From Vulcanimicrobiota bacterium (GTDB taxonomy: Bacteria; Vulcanimicrobiota; Vulcanimicrobiia; Vulcanimicrobiales; Vulcanimicrobiaceae): 39,460 bases of DNA. The position numbers and the translations under genes were made by a program. The notes under the pieces are model-generated. The model had not been told where the DNA came from and did not search any database. It saw only the letters and a program-made list of their open reading frames with translations. Positions 15,073 through 23,114 of this stretch are shown piece after piece; within the stretch, counting starts at the first letter, position 1, and each line of letters opens with the position of its first letter. The stretch spans positions 40,230 through 79,689 of the forward strand of contig PLED01000002.1 in assembly GCA_003136355.1 (NCBI GenBank), written 5' to 3'.

Positions 15073-18000
15073 ATGCCGCTGATCGTCGGGCGTACTCCCT
15101 TGCTCCCCTTTTCGACCATTTTTGATGTATGCTCGGCAGATGATCCCTACGAAGAGCTGCGGGCGCTCCTGCGTCGCCACCCTGCGGTGCTCACTGCCAT
15201 TTGCGCTGCTTCTCCGTCGCTATGTGAAGCCGCACATCAGTGGCTGTCGGATAAACCATACAAAAATAAGAAGATGCCGCTTCGTATTCTAGCCTATGTC
15301 GCGCGCATGTCAACTCGTACCACCCCGTTCGGTCTCTTCGCAAGCCTCGGAGAGGTTCACGCAGGAGCGAAAACAACGCTTCGATTGGCAGGCGGGGAAA
15401 CGCTGCGCACGTTTACTCGGCCGGACATGGGCTGGCTCTTCACACGTATTGACGAAATTGAAAAGGATGCTTCCACGCGGCTTCGGTTACATGTGTTCAC
15501 CAACGAAGCCGTCTTGAAGCGCGGTGGCCGGCTATATGTGCTGAACCCAAATCTCACCAGGGCGACGCAGTCCCGATCAGAGTATCTTCACGAGCAAACA
15601 CCCGTTTCGCTCAAACACACAGAGTCCGTCGAATTTCTCAGAACTTTCGCGCGCGACGGCGCCCTCGTCGCCGACTGCATAAACGCGCTTGCCGAGCGAT
15701 ACGCGGCAAGTCATGAGAAAGCAGAGCGTCTATTCGGACAACTCTGGGACGCTGGAATCGTGCTTTCCGAATTGCGCCCATCACCCTTATTGGATCCTTC
15801 CACTTATGTCTTTCAGTGCATGACTAGGGCCGGCTTACCGTTTGCGGATGTACTTGCCGAAGCGATCAAGGCGAGCGCAATCTTCGACCGAAAGCCCGTT
15901 CTCAAACGATGCACAGCGGATCTTACATCGGCGATGGAGCCATTACGTAATACTACAGCCGCGGCGGACAATGTCTTACAGATCGACATGCGGCATGATT
16001 TCGTCGGAATGCTCGGCAACTCTATCATGGATGACGTTTCTGTGCTGGGCGAGTCCCTGTTTCGGAGCGCGCCGATCTTGGAACTCAAACGCTATCGCGA
16101 GCGCTTCATGGAACGCTACGAAGGCACTGATCGAATCGTGCCCTTGTTGGAACTCGTCGATGCTGATTTCGGATTGGGTCCACCCGAGGGGCTGACTGAG
16201 GTCCGCCCTGAACCGCAAAACTCTCGCGATTTTGCAATCACGAGCCTTGCGGCGCGCGCCGCCCGAGAACATCTGCTCGAGATTGCGCTCACAGAAGACG
16301 AATTCAATCAATATCTGCCGGCCATCTCTTTCGAAGATTCTGTGTTCCCTGATTCGATCGAAATCGCATTTACCGTTGCGGCGCGCTCTCTGTCAGCGCT
16401 CGAGAAAGGTGAATATAGAGTGGCTCCGGCCGCGTTCAGCGCGTCCGAAAGCGCTGGGAAAAGCCTCGGTAGGTTTGGACACGTCCTGCGCAACCAAACA
16501 ATGCAACGCTTCAGAACGCTGGCCAGTAACGCGAACGAGGACGAAATAACTGCAGAGCTCGTCTATGCGCCCGGCGCACGCGGATACAATGTCGCAGTAC
16601 GGGAACGCTTGTACGCCTATGAAATCAATTTCGGAACCTTTGGCCACTCTGGCGCGGTTCGATTGCCCTTCGACGACCTGTGGGTTGGACTCGACATAGA
16701 CCGTTTTTACATCTGGTCGCAGTCGCTCCAACGCCGGGTCCAAGTTCGCGAGGGCCACGCCTTCAACACATACGGCTTAGCGCCAAACGTATGCCGGTTC
16801 CTATCGGTGGTCGGCCGCGACAGAAGGCGCGGCTTGCGCGAGTTCAATTGGGGACCGGCAGCTAATTTTCCGTGCTTGCCACGCTTGCGCCACGGACGGA
16901 CTGTTCTTTCCCTAGCAGCATGGAAAATGGATAAATCGGCGCTCGATGCTTCAATCCAAGAATCTCGTGAGCGCATTGCCAAATGGCGCGAGAGATGGGC
17001 CGTTTCCCGGCACGTCTACCTTTGCGAAGCTGATCGATGGTTGCCGATCGATTTGGAGTCCGACGTTTCGCTTGCGCTCCTGTGCGATCAGAGCCGCCAA
17101 GCCGCGAGCTCGACGTTGCTGTTCAAAGAAATTTATCCCGGCGTCGACGAAATGTGGGTCACCCGGGGTTTAGACCGGCACGCCACGGAGTTCATCGCCA
17201 GCTATGCTTCTCGCCCGATTGAGCGCGCAGCTGCAAGCGTCAGCTCACCAACTCAACGCGTACGTTACGGTCCCGGGTCAGAGTGGCTCTACGTCAAACT
17301 GTACGTCGGCGCAAATCGAACGGAAACGTTGCTGACATCGAGCATCGCCCCACTTGTCGAGTCGCTCAAAGCCAAGCGGATGGTACAAAAGTGGTTCTTT
17401 CTCCGATATGCCGACCCGCTACCTCATGTCAGGCTTCGCTTCCATGCTGAGGAGGGCTCTGATACCGCCGTTCGAGACTGCGCAATTGGCGCTTTTGAAG
17501 CATGGCTCTGCGACGAGCAAATCGACCGATACTCCCTCGACACATATGATCCAGAATTGGAGCGTTATGGCGGCGTCGGAGCGATCACCGCCGCAGAGCA
17601 GCTCTTTTGGATCGACAGTGAGATCTGTCTAAACGTCCTAGCGACCGACAACGGCGAGCCGACTGAGCTTCGGATTAGATCTGCCGCCCGAAGCTTCGAC
17701 GGAATCTTTTCGGCTTTCTACGCGCAACCCGGAGTTAAGGAAGCACTTGATGAAGAGCCCGGCGTTAAGTTGAAAGCACAGGATTGGACGCTGGTCAAGG
17801 AGCTGCAGTGCAAAACACCCACTACGCCATTCGGCGACGCTTTTCATGCCGCCCTGACTGCGCTCGCACAACAGTCGATTTCTCGGAATCCCCTCACACG
17901 AACGGTCAGTAACCTACACCATATGCACTGCAATCGTCTTGGGCTAGATGCCAAGGCGGAGCGTCGCACAATGAACATACTTCGACGCCTTTGTTTGTCA

Positions 18001-18075
18001 CGCATCGCCATGGCCAAAGCAAAAGAGCTCAAAGCAGACGCTCCGAGCCCTTACGCAACTACTAAGAATGCCTAG
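15073..18075 (+). CDS. lanB: Class I lanthipeptide dehydratase LanB
   Basis: LanB uses glutamyl-tRNA to glutamylate Ser/Thr of the precursor and then eliminates glutamate. The 1000-residue product is full length. The N-terminal glutamylation domain begins VGRTPLLPFS and includes STRTTPFGLFASLGEV. The C-terminal elimination (SpaB_C) domain runs from about residue 725, with WLYVKLYVG, WFFLRYADPLPHVRLRFH and YDPELERYGGVGAI. Start: the ATG at 15073 gives the usual family N-terminus, with AGGA before it; the track's GTG at 15004 overlaps the exporter. The stop codon TAG shares bases with the stop codon of lanA on the other strand. Confidence 0.93.
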   Translation: MPLIVGRTPLLPFSTIFDVCSADDPYEELRALLRRHPAVLTAICAASPSLCEAAHQWLSDKPYKNKKMPLRILAYVARMSTRTTPFGLFASLGEVHAGAKTTLRLAGGETLRTFTRPDMGWLFTRIDEIEKDASTRLRLHVFTNEAVLKRGGRLYVLNPNLTRATQSRSEYLHEQTPVSLKHTESVEFLRTFARDGALVADCINALAERYAASHEKAERLFGQLWDAGIVLSELRPSPLLDPSTYVFQCMTRAGLPFADVLAEAIKASAIFDRKPVLKRCTADLTSAMEPLRNTTAAADNVLQIDMRHDFVGMLGNSIMDDVSVLGESLFRSAPILELKRYRERFMERYEGTDRIVPLLELVDADFGLGPPEGLTEVRPEPQNSRDFAITSLAARAAREHLLEIALTEDEFNQYLPAISFEDSVFPDSIEIAFTVAARSLSALEKGEYRVAPAAFSASESAGKSLGRFGHVLRNQTMQRFRTLASNANEDEITAELVYAPGARGYNVAVRERLYAYEINFGTFGHSGAVRLPFDDLWVGLDIDRFYIWSQSLQRRVQVREGHAFNTYGLAPNVCRFLSVVGRDRRRGLREFNWGPAANFPCLPRLRHGRTVLSLAAWKMDKSALDASIQESRERIAKWRERWAVSRHVYLCEADRWLPIDLESDVSLALLCDQSRQAASSTLLFKEIYPGVDEMWVTRGLDRHATEFIASYASRPIERAAASVSSPTQRVRYGPGSEWLYVKLYVGANRTETLLTSSIAPLVESLKAKRMVQKWFFLRYADPLPHVRLRFHAEEGSDTAVRDCAIGAFEAWLCDEQIDRYSLDTYDPELERYGGVGAITAAEQLFWIDSEICLNVLATDNGEPTELRIRSAARSFDGIFSAFYAQPGVKEALDEEPGVKLKAQDWTLVKELQCKTPTTPFGDAFHAALTALAQQSISRNPLTRTVSNLHHMHCNRLGLDAKAERRTMNILRRLCLSRIAMAKAKELKADAPSPYATTKNA

Positions 18076-18218
18076 CAGACAGCCGTGCAGCACGCATCGG
18101 TATTCGGCACCGTGCATTGAATGAATTTCGAGCAATCATTGGTCATAATCGTGTTCTCCTGTACGGTACCCGCCTGCGCAGTGTTATCGCCGATTTTCAA
18201 GTCTATATCTTCGAACAT
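18072..18218 (-). CDS. lanA: Class I lanthipeptide precursor LanA (48 aa)
   Basis: The true start is the ATG at 18218, with AAGGAG six bases upstream; the track's longer ORF adds 28 unsupported residues. The leader MFEDIDLKI resembles the FxLD-type recognition motif bound by LanB. After about residue 25 the core follows, with five Cys (29, 35, 43, 44, 48) and Thr/Ser before each (TNDC, SKFIQC, TDACC, TAVC), ideal for five rings, mostly methyllanthionines. SKFIQCT recalls SKFICT of epidermin. The cleavage site is not evident; no GG or known LanP site is visible. It sits opposite and immediately after lanB, convergent, so it has its own promoter. Confidence 0.88.
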   Translation of the reverse strand: MFEDIDLKIGDNTAQAGTVQENTIMTNDCSKFIQCTVPNTDACCTAVC

Positions 18219-18259
18219 CGGAGTCTCCTTCAGCATATTTATGCGAAATTTTAAGAACA

Positions 18260-18293
18260 ATGGAGCTAGAATCTCCATCGAGCTTACCTTATA
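18260..18293 (-). promoter_or_regulatory. lanA promoter candidate and leader hairpin
   Basis: On the minus strand TATAAG (18288-18293) lies 70 bases before the lanA start, with TTGCTA 19 bases further upstream as a weak -35. Between it and the ribosome site ATGGAG-ATTCTAG-CTCCAT (18260-18278) can fold into a six-pair hairpin in the 5' leader. Confidence 0.35.
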
Positions 18294-18349
18294 GGGGCCC
18301 ATCAGTACAGCATAGCAAAAACCCGAATTTTAACATTGATTAGCCGTTT

Positions 18350-18529
18350 TTATACAAAAAGAAGCTCCGGGCCATGCTCGACGTTGGTTAGCCACCCTTC
18401 GGAGTCGATTAGTTTGGCTACAATCGTTGGGAGACCGTCTCCTCGACGTCGATCTGGGGTGAATGTAGCTGTGCATACCGGCGTGTCGAGCCGCACTTCG
18501 TGCGCCCGGGCCAGATCACAAATTGGCAC
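18350..18529 (-). CDS. Possible small protein upstream of lanA (59 aa), uncertain
   Basis: This 59-codon frame, just below the track's cut-off, starts at a GTG and ends in GPELLFV. Its product (PICDLARAHEVRLDTPVC, then DGLPTIVAKLIDSEGWLTNV) has a natural composition, unlike the opposite-strand 77-residue ORF 18336-18569. The GTG has no good ribosome site, and an in-frame TAA precedes the conserved-looking part. It may be the remnant of a larger gene lost when the lanthipeptide locus was inserted. It lies 130 bases upstream of lanA on the same strand. I do not recognise the family. Confidence 0.25.
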   Translation of the reverse strand: MPICDLARAHEVRLDTPVCTATFTPDRRRGDGLPTIVAKLIDSEGWLTNVEHGPELLFV

Positions 18530-18621
18530 GGCTCGAATTTTGTGCCTGTTGCAAATCGCCGTACGTTAGTGCGCCTATGAATGCACGGCGATTCGTTAAC
18601 GCTGCCAGTCTGCTTTAAAAA

Positions 18622-19386
18622 TCAAAGGCGATTCGATTTTTGCTTTTTTATTCCGCAGGAAAACTGATTTATAAAGTTGGGCCCGATGCGCATCATCTCG
18701 TCGGCGGCCTGCACGCCCTTGGCGTTGGCTTCGTACGCGCGCTGGGCGGCCAGAATCTGCATCATCGCCTCGACGATGGTGACGTTAGAGCGCTCGAGCA
18801 TGCCGAACTTCAGCTCGGGACCGCCGTGCTTTCCGGGATAAACGAACCGCGCTTTTCCCGAGGCTTTGGTTTCGAAGAACAGCGTACCGCCGGCCGATTC
18901 CAAATACTCCGGCGATGCAAACTCCGCTAAGCGGATGCGGCCGCACTTTTTCTCTCCAGCCGCCGTCTGCGCGGTCACGGCGCCGTCCGAAGCGACGTTC
19001 ACCGACATCGCGTCGGCCGGAATACGCGCACCGAGCAGACGGCGTCCTTGCGCATTTCGCAGCGAGCCGTCGGAGGCGCGCGAGAACTCGCCGTTGCGCG
19101 TGAACGCGAATCGTCCGGCGCCATCGGCCACGGCAAAAAATCCGGCTCCCTGGATAGCCAGATCGAAGGGACCGCCGCTGCGTTCGAGTTTGCCCTGCGT
19201 GAACATCACGTGAGAGCCGGCCGGAGCGGTTCCCAGCGTTCCGCGGCGCGTCGCGATGTCGGTAAAGGTTTCGGCCGCGCCTTTGAATCCGGCGACGTCG
19301 GCGTTAGCCAAATTGTCCGCGACGATCTCCAGGTTCTTTTGCTGCGCCGCCATTCCGGTGGCGGCCGCATAGAGCGCGCGGTTCAC
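18622..19386 (-). CDS. flgG: Flagellar distal rod protein FlgG-like
   Basis: The 254-residue product has the flagellar rod/hook N-terminal motif (NRALYAAATGMAAQQKNLEIVADNLANADVAGFK). It ends with the matching helix NVTIVEAMMQILAAQRAYEANAKGVQAADEMM, plus the middle GPFDLAIQGAGFFAV. That is FlgG in length and order; it polymerises as the distal rod. The GTG start at 19386 overlaps the upstream gene's TGA (GTGA). The track's 546-residue ORF runs this frame far upstream and is spurious before this point. The last residues (FSCGIKKQKSNRL) are an unusual basic tail. Confidence 0.88.
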   Translation of the reverse strand: MNRALYAAATGMAAQQKNLEIVADNLANADVAGFKGAAETFTDIATRRGTLGTAPAGSHVMFTQGKLERSGGPFDLAIQGAGFFAVADGAGRFAFTRNGEFSRASDGSLRNAQGRRLLGARIPADAMSVNVASDGAVTAQTAAGEKKCGRIRLAEFASPEYLESAGGTLFFETKASGKARFVYPGKHGGPELKFGMLERSNVTIVEAMMQILAAQRAYEANAKGVQAADEMMRIGPNFINQFSCGIKKQKSNRL

Positions 19387-19901
19387 TTGAACTCCGACAT
19401 CTTGGAATTTGCTTGCTGCGCCGTCTGATCGATCGCGCTCAAAACCTTTTGCGCAGCCTCGAACGAACGCTCGGCTTCGAGCACGTTCACCATCTCGCCG
19501 ACTGCGTCGACGTTGGAGCTTTCCAGAAAACCGCCGCGCACATACGAGCCGCGCGCCAGTGAGGTGCCGACGAGCGTCCGGCCGAGGTCGTCGCGCAGCG
19601 CTCCGAAACGGTCGCGCGTGAATGCGCCGCTGCGTGTGCGGATCGTGCGTCCGCCGGCTCCGCGCAACACGAAAGCGCCTTCGCCGACGATGGCGCGGTC
19701 GAGCGCTCTGCCCGTGCGGCGCAAAGCGCCCTGGCCGTCGTCGCGAACCGGACTCACGCGGACGCCGCGCGCCTGCAGCCATCCGCGCGCGAGGCTTCTC
19801 CGGAAACCGTCGGTCGATCCGTTGGCGAGGTTCTGCGCGGCTATCTCCAGCCGGGTTTGCGCGGCGGACATTGCGCTCGCCGCCCATGCTATGCCATCCA
19901 T
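19383..19901 (-). CDS. flgF: Short flagellar rod protein FlgF-like
   Basis: The 172-residue product begins MDGIAWAASAMSAAQTRLEIAAQNLANGSTDGFRR, the rod-protein N-terminus. It ends NVDAVGEMVNVLEAERSFEAAQKVLSAID, the matching C-terminal helix. FlgF proteins are usually about 240-250 residues, so the middle is shortened by some 70. It is coupled to flgG by GTGA. FlgF is the likely name by order (flgF-flgG), though short FlgF/FlgG-like proteins are hard to separate. The rest of the flagellar operon is not in the window. Confidence 0.75.
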   Translation of the reverse strand: MDGIAWAASAMSAAQTRLEIAAQNLANGSTDGFRRSLARGWLQARGVRVSPVRDDGQGALRRTGRALDRAIVGEGAFVLRGAGGRTIRTRSGAFTRDRFGALRDDLGRTLVGTSLARGSYVRGGFLESSNVDAVGEMVNVLEAERSFEAAQKVLSAIDQTAQQANSKMSEFK

Positions 19902-19945
19902 GCCCGCATGGTAGACCGCGTCCGTGAACGAAAGATGACCGGAAG

Positions 19946-20305
19946 ATGAAAGCCGCTCGCGCGATCCTCGCGCTGCTGATGCTGGCCGGATGTTCGCAGC
20001 CGGCGCCCCAAGGCGCCGCCGATACCGCCGCCGCGCGGGAACTTCGCGCGATCGAGCCGCTCAAAGCGCAGTACAAGCCCGTCATCACCGGCTTCGACAT
20101 AAAAGGCACGACCCTCGACGTCTTCGTCGATGCCGAAGCGATGAGCGAGATGGACGCGCCGGTCGAGGCGCAGATGGAAACGGGCGCACTCAAGCGCTGG
20201 CACGACGCGTGGAAGTCCAACAACGCCGGCAAGCACGCGACGCTGCACGTGCGTCTGCGCAACTACTTCGGCGAAGTCGTCTTCAGCGAATCAGCAAAAG
20301 TCTAA
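19946..20305 (+). CDS. Small lipoprotein of unknown function
   Basis: The 119-residue product has a signal peptide with lipobox LAGC (about residues 13-16), so it should be attached to a membrane. The mature domain (YKPVITGFDIKGTTLDVFVDAE, then HATLHVRLRNYFGEVVF) looks like a small beta-sandwich. It is divergent from flgF, with only 44 bases between the starts, and its stop codon directly abuts that of the serine hydrolase on the other strand. Confidence 0.75.
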   Translation: MKAARAILALLMLAGCSQPAPQGAADTAAARELRAIEPLKAQYKPVITGFDIKGTTLDVFVDAEAMSEMDAPVEAQMETGALKRWHDAWKSNNAGKHATLHVRLRNYFGEVVFSESAKV

Positions 20306-21487
20306 TCACAGCTGCCGGTACGCCACCAGCGTTTGGTACACCGTCGTGAGCAACTGTCCGATCTGGTCGTCGGTGGGCTGACTGTTCAATCCGATGACGA
20401 GGACCGCATCTTGCGCCGGAAAATACAGATGCACCATGCGATACCCAAGTGTCTCGCCTTCGTAAAACCACACAGCGCCGCCAACCGCGGGTTGGAAGAC
20501 TTGCGCCACGCCAAGCCCGAACCCGCGCGGATTGCTCGCCGAGACTTGCGCGATTGGCGCACCGGTTGACTGCGAGACCAAACTCGTCAGCTCGCTGCGC
20601 TGCGCGGAGGCCAACACAGGACCCAAGTAGAGCGCGCGCACCCAGCGGGTAAGGTCGCTCGGCGAACAGACGATGCCGCCCGCAGCCTGTGCCCAGGATG
20701 CGCTGAGCGGTTTCTGGTCGCGTCCCAACAACGGAGCCAAACCCGCACTGTCGGGATCCGAGTTAAAAAAGTACCCCGAGACCATTTGGTCCTGAACGCT
20801 CGCCGGATAAATGTGCGCGTCGTAATATGTGCTGTGTAGGCCAAGCGGACCGATTAGCCGATTCTGCAGCTCGGTGGCATAGCTGTTTCCGGTTATCTTT
20901 TCAATGATCAGTTGAGCGAGCTCGTATCCCGTATTCGAGTAGAGCCAGCCGGGCTGAAGCGGCGTGCTCTGACTCACGTACGCGATCAACTGCGGCGCAC
21001 TATAAAATGCCGTCGGAGCCGATGAGTAATCGTGCTCCCACGCCGGGGTGGCATCATAGGTCGCAATGCCGCTGGTCATGCTCAGCAGCTGCTTGATCGT
21101 TACATCCTTCCACGAAGGGTACTGCGGGAGCCACTGCCCGACGGTTTGATTGACGTTCAGTTTGTTCTCGGCTTCGAGTTGCAACAGGATGACGGCGGTG
21201 AAGGCCTTCGTGTTGCTCCCGATTTCAAACAGATTTGCGGGCGTGACCGGCGTGCTGCCGCCGAACGTGGTCGTTCCCGCAGCGACGTCGATAGTTGACG
21301 GTTGTCCGTGCAAGCTCAGGCTCAGTGAAACGGCGGAGATGTGCTCGGCCGTTCCGCGGTCCGCTAAGTATCCTCGCAGGTCCTGCGCGAGTGCGTCCGA
21401 CAGCGATGTTTGCGGCGCCAAATTCGCGCGCGTGCATCCAACCAATGCGGTCATGCAGATGAAAAATATCGCACGCGATAGGGTCAT
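20306..21487 (-). CDS. Serine hydrolase of the beta-lactamase / DD-peptidase family, lipoprotein
   Basis: The 393-residue product has a signal peptide with lipobox LVGC. The catalytic domain carries SNTK (the SxxK nucleophile motif, in FEIGSNTKAFTA) and YSNTGY (the YxN motif), as in class C beta-lactamase-like esterases and D-alanyl-D-alanine carboxypeptidases. The third motif is probably within FYEGETLGY, though the usual HxG/KTG is not clear. Substrate cannot be told from the sequence. It starts three bases after the leuB stop codon and is probably read from the same transcript. Confidence 0.85.
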   Translation of the reverse strand: MTLSRAIFFICMTALVGCTRANLAPQTSLSDALAQDLRGYLADRGTAEHISAVSLSLSLHGQPSTIDVAAGTTTFGGSTPVTPANLFEIGSNTKAFTAVILLQLEAENKLNVNQTVGQWLPQYPSWKDVTIKQLLSMTSGIATYDATPAWEHDYSSAPTAFYSAPQLIAYVSQSTPLQPGWLYSNTGYELAQLIIEKITGNSYATELQNRLIGPLGLHSTYYDAHIYPASVQDQMVSGYFFNSDPDSAGLAPLLGRDQKPLSASWAQAAGGIVCSPSDLTRWVRALYLGPVLASAQRSELTSLVSQSTGAPIAQVSASNPRGFGLGVAQVFQPAVGGAVWFYEGETLGYRMVHLYFPAQDAVLVIGLNSQPTDDQIGQLLTTVYQTLVAYRQL

Positions 21488-21490
21488 CGT

Positions 21491-22564
21491 TCAGAGATTC
21501 GCTAACACCCGTTCGGTGAACTCCGCGCTCGATAGAGCCTTTTCGTTCGCGGTCGCCAGATCCGCCGTGCGCGCGCCATCCGCAAACGTCCGCTCGACGG
21601 CGTTCTCGATTTTCGTGGCGCCGGTTTCATCGGCAAAACTGTGCCGCAGCAGCATCGCCGCCGACAGAATCGCCGCGGTGGGATTGGCGATGCCGCGCCC
21701 GGCGATATCCGGCGCGGTGCCGCTGATCGGCTCGTAGAGGCCGAACTGCTTCCCAGGCTCGCCCTTCGTGCCGAGGCTCGCGCTCGGCAAGTTGCCAATC
21801 GATCCGGTCAGCATCGCCGCTTCGTCGGAAAGAATATCGCCGAACATGTTTTCGGTGAGCAGCACGTCAAATTCGGCCGGCCGCCGCACCAGCTGCATCG
21901 CCGCGTTATCCACCAGCAAGTGCGCGACGCGGACGCCGGGATACTCCGGTGCGATGCGGTCGACCACGCGCCGCCACAAACGTGAGGTCTCCAAAATGTT
22001 TTGTTTGTCGACCGAGGTGACGAGGTTGCGCCGGTTGCCCGCCAGTTCGAATGCGACGCGCGCGATGCGCTCGATCTCCGGCGCGCGGTAGAACATCGTG
22101 TCGACGGCTTCTTCGATGCCGTCGCTGGCAATACGCTGTTCCTTCGGCGTTCCAAAATAAATGCCGCCGGTCAATTCGCGCACGACGATCAGATCGAGAC
22201 CTTCGAGCAGCTCGGGCTTCAGACTCGACGCCGACTCGAGTCCGCGCAAAAGCCGCACCGGACGCAGGTTCGCGTAGAGTTCGTAATCGCGCCGCAGCAA
22301 GAAGAGCGCGTATTCCGGGCGTTCGACCAGCGGTTTGCCGTCGTATTCGGGCAATCCGACCGAACCGAAAAGGATCGCGTCGGAGCGGTCGCAGAGTGCG
22401 CGCGTCTCTTCGGGCAGCGCCGGCTTGCTCGCGCGCAGCGCCGCGCCGCCGACATCGGCTTGGACGCACTCGACATCGGGGCGCACTTTTTGAAGAACCC
22501 GCACCGCGGCGCCGGTCACTTCGGGACCGATGCCGTCGCCGGGCAGTACCGCGATCGTGCTAAT
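21491..22564 (-). CDS. leuB: 3-isopropylmalate dehydrogenase, apparent ATT start
   Basis: LeuB oxidises and decarboxylates 3-isopropylmalate in leucine synthesis with NAD+ and Mg2+. The product keeps LLFGSVGLPEY-type (ILFGSVGLPEYDG), RELTGGIYFG, SVDKQNILETSRLWR, TENMFGDILSDEAAMLTGSIGNLPSASLG and YEPISGTAPDIAGRG. The track's GTG at 22519 cuts off the dinucleotide-site start, IAVLPGDGIGPEV. That motif is present upstream in the same frame. No ATG, GTG or TTG occurs between it and the upstream in-frame TGA, but ATT at 22564 gives M-STIAVLPGDG, exactly the family's N-terminus, and overlaps the divIVA stop (TATTAG). Length would be 357 residues, as expected. Confidence 0.9.
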   Translation of the reverse strand: MSTIAVLPGDGIGPEVTGAAVRVLQKVRPDVECVQADVGGAALRASKPALPEETRALCDRSDAILFGSVGLPEYDGKPLVERPEYALFLLRRDYELYANLRPVRLLRGLESASSLKPELLEGLDLIVVRELTGGIYFGTPKEQRIASDGIEEAVDTMFYRAPEIERIARVAFELAGNRRNLVTSVDKQNILETSRLWRRVVDRIAPEYPGVRVAHLLVDNAAMQLVRRPAEFDVLLTENMFGDILSDEAAMLTGSIGNLPSASLGTKGEPGKQFGLYEPISGTAPDIAGRGIANPTAAILSAAMLLRHSFADETGATKIENAVERTFADGARTADLATANEKALSSAEFTERVLANL

Positions 22565-23114
22565 AGACCGTGATGCGGTTGGTATCGCTCAGATCTGTTT
22601 CCGAGCTTTCGCCGGACGCCTTGGGCGGTTCGGCCGCCTGCGGCGTTTCGCCGTTACTTTGCGGAGGCGTTCTTTCCAACAGCGCGATGTGCGTCATCAG
22701 CAGGCTGCGTAGCTCGCTGCGGGCTTTCTCGGCGGCTTCGTTGGCGCGCTGGTGCTCGCGGCGCGCGTCGGCGGCCGCGTCGGTGAACGTCGAAATCTCG
22801 CGCTCGGCCGAAATGCGCGCCTGCTCTTTGATCAGATCCGCCTCTTTATGCGCCGAAGCTTTGACTTCATCGGCCGTGCGCTGTGCCAGCAGCAGCGTGT
22901 TTTGCAGCGACTCTTCCATCGCTTTGAAATGGCTGATCCGTTCTTTGAGGTCGGCGATTTCAGCTTCTAACGCTGCGCGGTGCTGCGCATCGTCTTCGAG
23001 CGTCTCGATCACCTCGTCCAAAAACTGATCGACTTCCGCGCGGTCGTAACCCTGCAGCGCCTTTTTGAAGGTCTTATGCTGGATGTCGACAGGCGTGATT
23101 CTTTGCATGCTCAT
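22560..23114 (-). CDS. divIVA: Cell-division protein DivIVA
   Basis: The 184-residue product has the DivIVA lipid-binding start (ITPVDIQHKTFKKALQGYDRAEVDQFLDEV) followed by a long coiled coil (residues 30-150, ALEAEIADLKERISHFKAMEESL) and a disordered, acidic tail. DivIVA marks negatively curved membranes and organises division or polar growth. It overlaps sepF upstream by ATGA, the usual gene pairing in Gram-positive-type lineages, and its stop overlaps the leuB start. Confidence 0.92.
   Translation of the reverse strand: MSMQRITPVDIQHKTFKKALQGYDRAEVDQFLDEVIETLEDDAQHRAALEAEIADLKERISHFKAMEESLQNTLLLAQRTADEVKASAHKEADLIKEQARISAEREISTFTDAAADARREHQRANEAAEKARSELRSLLMTHIALLERTPPQSNGETPQAAEPPKASGESSETDLSDTNRITVY

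Noticed and set aside
18622-20262. 546-residue minus-strand ORF over both flagellar genes
   Set aside because: Only the last 254 residues are FlgG; the upstream part is a shadow of flgF and the lipoprotein, rich in Arg/Ala, and the coupled GTG start explains FlgG.
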